DNA of 64,000 nucleotides. It comes from SB11 sp965222995 (GTDB lineage: Bacteria > Bacteroidota > Bacteroidia > UBA8524). The DNA lies in the NCBI GenBank assembly GCA_965222995.1, contig OZ244977.1, positions 2,604,001 to 2,668,000 on the forward strand, read 5' to 3'. The notes beneath the pieces are model-generated. The model did not search any database. It was not told where the DNA came from and worked only from the letters and a program-made list of their open reading frames with translations. Position numbers and translations under genes: made by a program. Shown here one piece after another: positions 33,975-41,664 of this stretch (the stretch's first letter is position 1; each line of letters begins with the position of its first letter).

Positions 33975-36900
33975 TTAATAAACAACTCTAAGTGTTTTTG
34001 CTTTACCGTTGCTCTCTACTTTTATTATATAAATGGTTGAATTATTATTTGCTTTTGCCGGTACATAATTCACAGTTTCACCTGCAACTACTTTGTTTTG
34101 TGCAAACAACTGCTGCCCTAAGGTATTGTATATACTTACCTTAGCCTGCGCATCATGGTTATTGTTTTTGTAAACTATATGTATACCACCGTCAGTATAT
34201 GCATAGCTTCTTTCTTGGTTTTGTAGTTCCGCTATACTTGTTGTGGCTTTTCTAGTAAAGTTCAGGGTGAATCTGGCTTTTACTTTCTGGTTGTAGTTTT
34301 CATCGTGGGTGAAGCTGTAGTCTTCTGTGAGTAGGTCTGTGGTGGTGCCTGTTTTGTTGTCTACCAGTGCTACGTTGTAGTAATTGTTGTAGTCTATGGT
34401 GATGGGGCTTATAGTGTATTGTCTCCCCGGTTTGTAGCTTTCGAAGAATATATCAGTAGTGTAGGTTTCTGATACGGGTACTGCGTTTAGGCTTAATAAA
34501 TCTCCATTCCCATGTCTGCTGTATAGTGTGGGGACTTCGGTAGTGAAAGATTTGAATTTGTAGATGTCTAATTGGGGGTCGAAGTCTTTTGTTGAGCCGT
34601 CTATGAAGCATACGCTGTATTGGTCCATGTGGTTTTCTTGGTCTTTTACTTCTATTCTAAAAATGTCATAGTTGGTTTTGAAATAGGTGTTGGCGGGTAA
34701 TGAGTCTGTTCTTGAGGTTCGCATGTGGTTTTTCAACTGGACGCTTTGACTGGTAGCATCAGCTTTTACCCAGAAGGCCATAAAAGGAGGTATTTGTCTC
34801 AGGGTACTGAAGATACTCCCTCCACTGGTATTGTAGTTGGTTATCCCGCTCTGGTTCATGGCTTTTAGTTGCCCTGCGCCTTGGTCCCATATATGAACGG
34901 CTTTGTAGGTGGGGTCGAAGTCTGCGTCGTTGATTAGGTTGTGGACGCTTAGGTTGCTGGGAAAGTAGTTGGGGATTAGGTTCCATCCTCTTTGGGCGGC
35001 TGTGCTGCTATCGCCTTCGGGATCGAAGGTGTAATCCAGGTTGAAGGTTTTGGTGCCGTCGTTGGGGGTTCCGCTTATGCTTACGGTGCTGCTGAAGTCG
35101 AAGAAGTTGTCGCTGTTGTTGGATAAATAGATGGCGTAGCCTTTGTTTTCGTCGTCGGTGGTGTTGTTGGCTTCTGTCCATCCTTCGGCTACGTTGTTGC
35201 TACTTCCGCCTCTTACGGTGCCGTCCCAGTAATATACGTTTCTTCTTCCTGCGGGTGTGCTGTTGCTGGCTCGGGTGTTTAGTCCTGTTTCGAAGTTGTC
35301 TATGAGTTCGTCTACGGGTAGGGAGAAGCTTCTCCATCCGTCGGTGGTGGAGCCTATGGTTTTTTGGAAGGTTACGCTCCCGCTTATGCTCCCTCCTCCG
35401 TCGGGGGTTCCTGTGCCGTGAATTAGGCTTCCTCCATTACCTACGGTGAGTAGGCTGGCGGTGGTTAGGGTGGTACCAGTGGTGATTTCTAGGGGGCCGC
35501 TATGGGTGAAGGCGCTTCCTGATAAACTTTGGGCGCCGCCACTGGCGAAGTTTAGGGTGCCTGCTCCGCTTGTGCCGTTGCCGTTGTTGGTTAGTGTGCC
35601 GTGGATGGTGGCGGTTACGCCGCTGGATAGTGTCAGGACAAAGGTTGAGTTGATGGTTAAGTCTTTGCAGGTGAAGGCGCCGGGGGTGGTTGAGGAGGCT
35701 ATCACGGCATCGGTCGTGCTGTTGGGCGCTCCACTACTCCACGTCGATCCGTTCCAGGTGGTACTCCCTGAGGTACCTTCTCCTTCTATGGCAAAATCAT
35801 ATTCCGCTTCATCATCATCACTATTTTTAATAGTAATGGTTGCACTACGTGTACCAGAAGCTGAAGGGTCAAACTGAATAGTAAAAGTAGTACTGCTACT
35901 ACCGGATATCGGACTGCTGGGCTGTGCAGTAATAGAGAAATCTGAAGCATGTGTACCTGATATTTCAACTTTTGGGTTACCCAAAACCAACTCTGAGCCA
36001 CCCGCAGTGTTTTCTATAGTAAAAGTTCTTGATATAGTTCCGCTACTTACAGCTGTACTACCAAAATCGGTATGGTCTGCTGTAGTGGGTGTAACATCAC
36101 CATCAACAATATTTTGGCTGTTCCCAGTTACATTTATTTCAGCAGAGAACAAGGTAATAACCCTTGCCTCTCCTTCATCGCTTGTATTTGACTCATCTGC
36201 ATAACCCGCAACTACTACATTGTGGTCTAATGCAGTAAGCCAGCTATCATCGCCCTCACCTGAGGATAATAAATTGGTTTTAGTTCCAAATGTTATTGAA
36301 GCACTGGCATTGGTTCCTGATACTTCGCCAATAACTACAGAGGTATTATTACTACTTCCCCCGTTATAGCATACCATAAATTCTTTATCTGCCAACCACT
36401 GACCTGTTATGTCTCTTCCGGTTTGTCCACTTTCAAAAGCATACGTTGAAGTACTTAGTGTTATAGTAGTACCACTCACAGTTCCTACCCTTGCTTCACC
36501 ATGGTCACTACCTGCATCATCAGTAAAAGCAACTACAAACTGGTCGTCGCTAAGGGCAGTTACATTTGTATATGATGTTGCATTACTTCCCGCTGTGTGA
36601 AAAGTTGTAGCACTACCCACTGTATTAATACTGGTACCTGAAACCTCTAGTATACGAACTTCACCGGGGTCATTTGTGCTACCATCTTGCTCGTATGAAA
36701 CAACAAGTTTAGTAGGAGAAAGCGTATCAATTGAAGGGTAGTTAACATCTCCGTTATCAACCAACTGTTCGGTACCGTAAGATATTGAAGCACTTGTACC
36801 CGAACCTGAAACAGTTCCTATGCGAGCGTACAAATCATCGCCTGCATCCTTAACATATAAAAAAGCAAATGTAGTACTGGTAAGTGCTATACAAGGAAAC

Positions 36901-37388
36901 TGATCATAAGAACCTGCTGAATTTAAATCAACCGTACTAAAATCGTATGTATTGGTAGAAGCCGTAATCCCTTTGGTACCTGTATTCAAAGTAAGTACTC
37001 TACCTGCACCCGGATCGGGAGCACCTACTTCCCTTTCATACAACACCACTGCAATGGTATTAGACAATACAGCTACACTGGCCAAACGTTGGTCGTTACT
37101 TTCAATAGTAACTCGTGAACCCCAGGTAATAGTACGTGTACTAGAGTTTACTTCACCTATTTTACCGTATAAATCTGTACCTGATGATGTGGTTTGCTTA
37201 TAAATGGCCAAAACAAAATCTTCATCAATAGCTACTACCCTAACATTGGCAGATGTAATACTACTTTCAAAAGTACTTACACCACCTACTGTGTAGCTTC
37301 GTTGGGCATTTAAAAAAGAGTGTGGAATAACAAAGAGTGATAAAGCAAAGGCAATAACCATTGCATTTTTAAGCAACTGTTTTTTCAT
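33975..37388 (-). CDS. Large T9SS type A protein with choice-of-anchor-D domain
   Basis: 1,137 residues. A signal peptide (about 1-29) is followed by repeated about 50-residue units with alternating D-E-G-E-A-R-V and V-V-A-F/G-Y segments (residues about 30-400), which look like a beta-propeller. Next comes a choice-of-anchor-D/HYDIN-like domain (F-G-S-T-A-V-S-S-G to F-A-I-E-G-E-G, about 410-545), then T/S/G-rich linker and beta modules. The C-terminal sorting domain has V-S-I-Y-N-T-L-G-Q-Q and I-Y-I-I-K-V. Base composition changes sharply inside the gene (about 34260-35780). It starts 23 bases after the formyltransferase gene and may share its transcript. Confidence 0.85.
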   Translation of the reverse strand: MKKQLLKNAMVIAFALSLFVIPHSFLNAQRSYTVGGVSTFESSITSANVRVVAIDEDFVLAIYKQTTSSGTDLYGKIGEVNSSTRTITWGSRVTIESNDQRLASVAVLSNTIAVVLYEREVGAPDPGAGRVLTLNTGTKGITASTNTYDFSTVDLNSAGSYDQFPCIALTSTTFAFLYVKDAGDDLYARIGTVSGSGTSASISYGTEQLVDNGDVNYPSIDTLSPTKLVVSYEQDGSTNDPGEVRILEVSGTSINTVGSATTFHTAGSNATSYTNVTALSDDQFVVAFTDDAGSDHGEARVGTVSGTTITLSTSTYAFESGQTGRDITGQWLADKEFMVCYNGGSSNNTSVVIGEVSGTNASASITFGTKTNLLSSGEGDDSWLTALDHNVVVAGYADESNTSDEGEARVITLFSAEINVTGNSQNIVDGDVTPTTADHTDFGSTAVSSGTISRTFTIENTAGGSELVLGNPKVEISGTHASDFSITAQPSSPISGSSSTTFTIQFDPSASGTRSATITIKNSDDDEAEYDFAIEGEGTSGSTTWNGSTWSSGAPNSTTDAVIASSTTPGAFTCKDLTINSTFVLTLSSGVTATIHGTLTNNGNGTSGAGTLNFASGGAQSLSGSAFTHSGPLEITTGTTLTTASLLTVGNGGSLIHGTGTPDGGGSISGSVTFQKTIGSTTDGWRSFSLPVDELIDNFETGLNTRASNSTPAGRRNVYYWDGTVRGGSSNNVAEGWTEANNTTDDENKGYAIYLSNNSDNFFDFSSTVSISGTPNDGTKTFNLDYTFDPEGDSSTAAQRGWNLIPNYFPSNLSVHNLINDADFDPTYKAVHIWDQGAGQLKAMNQSGITNYNTSGGSIFSTLRQIPPFMAFWVKADATSQSVQLKNHMRTSRTDSLPANTYFKTNYDIFRIEVKDQENHMDQYSVCFIDGSTKDFDPQLDIYKFKSFTTEVPTLYSRHGNGDLLSLNAVPVSETYTTDIFFESYKPGRQYTISPITIDYNNYYNVALVDNKTGTTTDLLTEDYSFTHDENYNQKVKARFTLNFTRKATTSIAELQNQERSYAYTDGGIHIVYKNNNHDAQAKVSIYNTLGQQLFAQNKVVAGETVNYVPAKANNNSTIYIIKVESNGKAKTLRVVY

Positions 37389-37411
37389 AAAGCAACTAAA
37401 TTATTTCTATT

Positions 37412-38353
37412 TTAAAAAGTTTTTACAAGCAACTGATTTTCCTTTAAGCCTAGCTTTAATAGAAAATCTGCGGTAAAAATACCTTCATCTAAAGAAATAA
37501 TCTCGATGCTTACGGTTTTATTATCAACGGTTATAACGTCGATTGTCTTTTTTTCAGAACAATTAATAATTGTCCCAGGAATTAATTTTTGGTTATTAAC
37601 AGCTTTTTGTTCTTTGTATGAAATTTGTACAATTTTAAAAGCTGTTTGTTGCCATTTGGTATACGCTCCCTTATTCCAAGGGTTACACGCATCAACCAAA
37701 GCAATAATTTCATCGGCAGGCATAGTTTCCCAATTAATACTTACCTCTTTTAGCCCGGGTCGCTTATAATATTTGGCAAGATTTTGGTTTTGTGGAATAA
37801 GGGGTAATTTATTGCCCATTACTTGCAATCTTTGCAAAAACTCATGTGCCATTTGTGCCCCGGCTTCACTTAAAATACGCGTATGCATACCATAAGTATC
37901 TCCTTTGCGTATAGGTACAGGTGCCTGCAAAGCTATTGCCCCCGTATCCCAACCTGCATCCATTTTGTGTATAGTTACTGCTCCGTTTGCTTCTTGGTTT
38001 TTAATTTGCCAAAACACAGGGTCAGAACCTCTATAGGTGGGTAATGCACCAAAATGGAAGTTAAAAACTCCAAGCGGTGGTGTATTGAGTATTTGATTTG
38101 GAATTTTAAATGGAAATGTAAGCACCCAAGCTACATCAACATTTATAAGCTGTAGCCACGTACTTAGTTTCTTTAACTCGTTTTTTGAAACTATTTTATG
38201 GGGTATATTGTAATTTGTAGCAATGGCTACTAAATCTTTTGCAGCATCGTGGTCGCCAACAGGTATTACCATACCGGCCAGTAACTTTTGGCTATAAAGC
38301 AACTGTAAAGTAGGTGTACTTAATGGACTATTACAAAATACTACAACCTTCAT
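37412..38353 (-). CDS. Formyltransferase-family protein
   Basis: 313 residues. The formyltransferase core is visible: N-F-H-F-G-A-L-P-T-Y-R-G (asparagine and histidine of the catalytic triad) and M-D-A-G-W-D-T-G-A-I (aspartate), with a C-terminal domain like that of Fmt. It differs from housekeeping methionyl-tRNA formyltransferase at the usual H-A-S-L-L-P loop and sits far from any def or rsmB gene. It is therefore more likely a specialised N-formyl or related transferase that uses 10-formyl-tetrahydrofolate on an amino group. It follows the ligand-binding gene by three bases and precedes a T9SS gene by 23 bases. Confidence 0.82.
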   Translation of the reverse strand: MKVVVFCNSPLSTPTLQLLYSQKLLAGMVIPVGDHDAAKDLVAIATNYNIPHKIVSKNELKKLSTWLQLINVDVAWVLTFPFKIPNQILNTPPLGVFNFHFGALPTYRGSDPVFWQIKNQEANGAVTIHKMDAGWDTGAIALQAPVPIRKGDTYGMHTRILSEAGAQMAHEFLQRLQVMGNKLPLIPQNQNLAKYYKRPGLKEVSINWETMPADEIIALVDACNPWNKGAYTKWQQTAFKIVQISYKEQKAVNNQKLIPGTIINCSEKKTIDVITVDNKTVSIEIISLDEGIFTADFLLKLGLKENQLLVKTF

Positions 38354-38356
38354 AGT

Positions 38357-39454
38357 TTACGAACATGGGTAAGGGTTAAACCAGCCTGATGAAAATTGCC
38401 CCCTATTCCAGTTTTTTATTTCATCAGAATTAACCATCTCTTTTTTAATAGTTTTTTCTCCATGTTTAATATATGTAGGGAAATCGCTTTGTTCACCACT
38501 TTTTGTATAGGTAAACTCTCCTCTCACACTTATATGCCTATTATTCTTCAAAGCTTCGCACACTTCAAGGGTATCCCATTCATCAAATTTTTCTAAAGTC
38601 TTAAATAGCGTATGGGCTGCTTCGTAAGCCAAGGCAGCAAACATATCAGGTGCTTTTTTATGCTTAGCTGTGTAGGCAGCTACAAAAGCTTTGTTTTCAT
38701 CATTATCAAGTTCAGGAAGCCAGGTTGATACCGTAGTTATATTATCAATTTCTATATTACCGGTACCCAAACCCAATGGTGTTGCAAGTAAAGGCAACCC
38801 ACCATCATATCCCTTACCAATACATTTTTGGTAAAACTCGTCAGCATCACTGCCACTATAAAGACACAATAGTGCTTTGGGTGCCCCTTCATTAATTGTA
38901 TTTTTAAGTCTTACTTTAAAATCTTCTTCATTAAATTGTTGTGTGCTGTGAAATCCTGTTATTTCTCCTTTTTGTTCCTCAATTCCCCTTGAAAAAGCAG
39001 CTAAAAAATTATAACCCCCATCAAACAAACTACTAGTACTTACCACTTTTTTATATTTCTCAGCAGCAAAGCCCCCTAAAGCATACATGCTTTGCCACAT
39101 TGCCAAGCTATGAATAAAAGTGGTAGTTGAGGGCTTAAAATCATCTACTAAATTAATTTTTGCTCCGGCATCTAACAGAAAAAGAGGAACGCCCGATTGT
39201 GTAAATAAACTGTTTAATTCTTGCCAGCTTTCACTGCCTACCATTGCAAAACAAACATTAATATCATGCATTAATAGTGTATTTGCCTTGCCTACTATTT
39301 CTTTTATATTCTCACCTTTTCCTACATTTTCCATGTTATAATTCACTGAAATAGCTTTACTTGGAAATGCAAGTTTTATCCCTCGCAATAAATATTGGGA
39401 TAACATGGTATAGGTTGATGAATGGGGGACTAATATGCCTATATTCAACTCCAT
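38357..39454 (-). CDS. Ligand-binding (periplasmic-binding-protein type I fold) protein without signal peptide
   Basis: About 365 residues from the ATG at 39454, chosen because M-E-L-N-I-G-I-L-V-P begins directly with the first strand of the fold; an upstream ATG at 39484 adds ten residues that are not a signal peptide. It resembles LivJ-type amino-acid-binding proteins: G-I-L-V-P-H-S-S near the start, A-M-V-G-S-E-S in the middle, and F-A-A-L-A-Y-E-A-A-H-T-L-F near residue 290. No signal peptide, lipobox, permease or ATPase gene is present, so a transport role is unlikely. It may be a cytoplasmic sensor or an enzyme-like protein working with the adjacent formyltransferase. Confidence 0.78.
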   Translation of the reverse strand: MELNIGILVPHSSTYTMLSQYLLRGIKLAFPSKAISVNYNMENVGKGENIKEIVGKANTLLMHDINVCFAMVGSESWQELNSLFTQSGVPLFLLDAGAKINLVDDFKPSTTTFIHSLAMWQSMYALGGFAAEKYKKVVSTSSLFDGGYNFLAAFSRGIEEQKGEITGFHSTQQFNEEDFKVRLKNTINEGAPKALLCLYSGSDADEFYQKCIGKGYDGGLPLLATPLGLGTGNIEIDNITTVSTWLPELDNDENKAFVAAYTAKHKKAPDMFAALAYEAAHTLFKTLEKFDEWDTLEVCEALKNNRHISVRGEFTYTKSGEQSDFPTYIKHGEKTIKKEMVNSDEIKNWNRGQFSSGWFNPYPCS

Positions 39455-39492
39455 TATTTTCTGTGTGTTTATTGTAATTAGCAAAAAATTAT

Positions 39493-39520
39493 AAAAAACC
39501 CCGAAACTTTTATTTCGGGG
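39493..39520 (-). terminator. Terminator between the collar genes and the ligand-binding gene
   Basis: Stem CCCCGAAA/TTTCGGGG (39499-39506 with 39513-39520), followed by a T run on the minus strand. It lies 48 bases after the last collar-gene stop, so the collar triplet is a separate unit unless there is read-through. Confidence 0.8.
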
Positions 39521-39567
39521 ATGATAGGGCTAACTTATTAATTGATGATTTAAAATAAAATTCACGA

Positions 39568-40137
39568 TTAATTGCGCGACGGAAATAAACCTGAAATACA
39601 AATGATGTAGTAAATAGCTTCCCAAGGCGCTCGTAAATCGAAATCTTGAGAAGTACCTGTATGACCCACACTTAATGAAGAAGTATCTACCTCTACATGC
39701 GCCGGTGCCAAATGTGTATCGGGCGAGTCTGAAAAGAAAGTGACACCATCACTTTTAGCGTAGTATCCATCGCCGGGTTCTTCAACACCACCAACATCTT
39801 TGTATGCTCTTTGTCTTGCTTGTATGGTAACCGAACCGATAATATCATGTGAGTGGCGCGGCATATCCGTTATGGACATGACATGTGTTTCTTTTCCTGC
39901 TTTCGCTCCTAATTGTATAGGGTTTAGCCCGGGACCATGTCCTGCATGTACACCTCTGCGTCCTCTAAAATCAGGTAGGCCGAATGTAGTTCTACCATCT
40001 CCTCCATAGGTTGTACCCAATAGTGAAAATAGTGCTTGGTTAGAGTTTATAGATAATAACTGTCCTTCACAAAAAGACCAGTTTCTTGGAGGAAAATTTC
40101 CTCCGAATAATCTTATTTCTGCTAATGTTCCTTCCAT
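39568..40137 (-). CDS. Phage-tail-collar-domain protein (MdpB-like), copy 1
   Basis: 189 residues. The N-terminal collar domain reads E-I-R-L-F-G-G-N-F-P-P-R-N-W-S-F-C-E-G-Q-L-L-x-I as separated key residues, then G-T-T-Y-G-G-D-G-R-T-T-F-G-L-P-D-F-R-G-R. This is the Tail Collar/microcystin-dependent-protein pattern. The protein ends I-C-I-S-G-L-F-P-S-R-N, nearly the same as its two paralogues. It is the last of three tandem copies. There is no signal peptide. No phage structural gene lies nearby, so this is probably a cellular protein; its function is unknown. Confidence 0.88.
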   Translation of the reverse strand: MEGTLAEIRLFGGNFPPRNWSFCEGQLLSINSNQALFSLLGTTYGGDGRTTFGLPDFRGRRGVHAGHGPGLNPIQLGAKAGKETHVMSITDMPRHSHDIIGSVTIQARQRAYKDVGGVEEPGDGYYAKSDGVTFFSDSPDTHLAPAHVEVDTSSLSVGHTGTSQDFDLRAPWEAIYYIICISGLFPSRN

Positions 40138-40178
40138 TTCTTTAAATTCTTTTTTAGTAATTGAATGAATTGATAAAA

Positions 40179-40748
40179 TTAATTACGGCTTGGGTAAGTT
40201 CCTTGCATACAAATAATATAGTTTACTGCCATATATGGCGAATGCACATCAAACGGTGTACCTGTACCTGCATTGCCTGCAACCAATGTGTTGGCTGTAA
40301 TTAGTGCCGAAGTTAGTTGCATACTTGCATCTTGCGAATCGTTATAAGCAGCTACACCATCTATTTTGGCAGGATAATGACCTGTAGGGAATTCTTCATC
40401 GCCCTCAGCCGATTGAGCCGGTTGGATTACAGCTGCAGAAATTCCTCCTACCAATAAATGGTTGTGCGAAGGTAAATGTGTAACGTTTAAAGATATTTCT
40501 TCCTGCCCACCGGGTACAGCAAAATCTTTGGGAGGCAAACCAGGTCCTGAGCCAAATTGTAAACAAGAACGTCCTCTCAAATCAGGCAATTTGAAGGTTG
40601 TACGCCCGTCGCCACCATATTTTGTACCTAATATTGAAAAAAGTGCTGTATTTGAGCTGATTGCAAGTAATTGTCCATCGCAAAACGCCCAAGTTCTCGG
40701 GGCAAAATTGCCACCAAACATTCTTACTTCTCCTATTGTTCCTAACAT
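40179..40748 (-). CDS. Phage-tail-collar-domain protein (MdpB-like), copy 2
   Basis: 189 residues. It shares with its neighbours the opening M-x-G-T-I-G-E-V-R-M-F, the P-R-T-W-A-F-C-D-G-Q-L-L segment, the G-G-D-G-R-T-T-F-K-L-P-D-L-R-G-R core and the ending G-T-Y-P-S-R-N. The middle region (residues about 90-150) is divergent and rich in Q, S and E; this is the part expected to vary in specificity. It starts 32 bases after copy 3 and lies 41 bases before copy 1, in one transcript. Confidence 0.88.
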   Translation of the reverse strand: MLGTIGEVRMFGGNFAPRTWAFCDGQLLAISSNTALFSILGTKYGGDGRTTFKLPDLRGRSCLQFGSGPGLPPKDFAVPGGQEEISLNVTHLPSHNHLLVGGISAAVIQPAQSAEGDEEFPTGHYPAKIDGVAAYNDSQDASMQLTSALITANTLVAGNAGTGTPFDVHSPYMAVNYIICMQGTYPSRN

Positions 40749-40780
40749 AATTTTAATTTTTTAATACTTAAACAATTGAT

Positions 40781-41347
40781 TTAATTTCTTGACGGATAAA
40801 TACCAAACAAGCAAATAACGTAACTCATAGTTAAATAGGGCGGCATTTTATTAAACTGTTGCGAGCCCCCCGTCAAGCTTGTTTGCAAATTTGCTACTGC
40901 TCCCACTTCATCAGGAGCCATAAAACTGTCAGTAGTTTTTGAGTATGCATTTGCTCCGTCGTAACCTGCCGGCACATTGTTTTCTGCTTCTTCCAAAGTC
41001 CCTGCCTCTCCATTTGCTTCATGAGACAATGTTGCGGTAATTGAACCTGTAAGTGAGTGTGAATGTGATGTTAGACTCAAAATATTAAGTTGCCCAAAGT
41101 CAAAGCCCCCCCGTTGTCCGAGCCTGTACGAAAATAGTCCCGGACCATGTCCCGGTCCTATGGGTGCCCTTCCTCGTAAATCAGGCAAGGCGAATGAAGT
41201 ACGGCAATCTCCACCATAAGTACAACCCAAAATTGAAAATAAAGCATCGTGTTGTGCAATTGATAATAACTGTCCTGCACAGTATGCCCAGTTTCTGGGC
41301 GCAAAAGTTCCGGCAAACATTCTGATTTCGCCAATTGTTCCTTCCAT
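40781..41347 (-). CDS. Phage-tail-collar-domain protein (MdpB-like), copy 3
   Basis: 188 residues from the ATG at 41347. An upstream ATG at 41407 would add 20 residues not present in the paralogues, so the shorter form is preferred. It carries the same collar core (R-N-W-A-Y-C-A-G-Q-L-L, Y-G-G-D-C-R-T-S-F-A-L-P-D-L-R-G-R) and the ending G-I-Y-P-S-R-N. It is the first gene of the triplet. A hairpin (41519-41543) lies about 170 bases upstream, in the leader. Confidence 0.88.
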   Translation of the reverse strand: MEGTIGEIRMFAGTFAPRNWAYCAGQLLSIAQHDALFSILGCTYGGDCRTSFALPDLRGRAPIGPGHGPGLFSYRLGQRGGFDFGQLNILSLTSHSHSLTGSITATLSHEANGEAGTLEEAENNVPAGYDGANAYSKTTDSFMAPDEVGAVANLQTSLTGGSQQFNKMPPYLTMSYVICLFGIYPSRN

Positions 41348-41664
41348 AAGTGATAGTTTAATTAATAGTTTACTTAAGCAATTTAGAAAAATATTTTTCT
41401 CATTCAATATTAATTTAGCATTTAATGTATTTACATTACATATAATGTTGATTATTAGTTATATATAGAATAATTAATACTTATTTAACATTTCACAATA
41501 ATTAGTTGTAATTTTATTATTTAACAACTTTTAGTTGTTAAATAGGTATTATTACCCCCGTTAAAACACCCTAAAATTAACGTCTATTTTTCAATTCATT
41601 TTTTTGCATAAAAAAAGACCTTGTCTCCCGACAAGGTCTCCTAACTGTTAATATGAATAAATTG
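41348..41664. other. Intergenic region upstream of the collar genes
   Basis: This 317-bp AT-rich stretch holds an 11-bp-arm inverted repeat at 41519-41543 (ATTTAACAACT/AGTTGTTAAAT, loop TTT) and the terminator of the large PKD gene at 41609-41639. I found no exact promoter box and no coding sequence. Confidence 0.6.
41609..41639 (-). terminator. Terminator of the first giant PKD gene
   Basis: Stem AGACCTTGTC/GACAAGGTCT with loop TCCC, followed by a T run when read on the minus strand, 26 bases after the stop codon. Confidence 0.88.

Noticed and set aside
37412..38353. Housekeeping methionyl-tRNA formyltransferase (fmt)
   Set aside because: The active-site loop differs, and there is no def or rsmB nearby. 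The family call is kept but not the gene name.
38357..39454. ABC-transporter operon
   Set aside because: No signal peptide, permease or ATPase gene is present.
39568..41347. Prophage remnant called from the tail-collar domains
   Set aside because: No capsid, terminase, portal, tail-tube, lysis or integrase gene lies on either side; the neighbours are cellular and share the strand.
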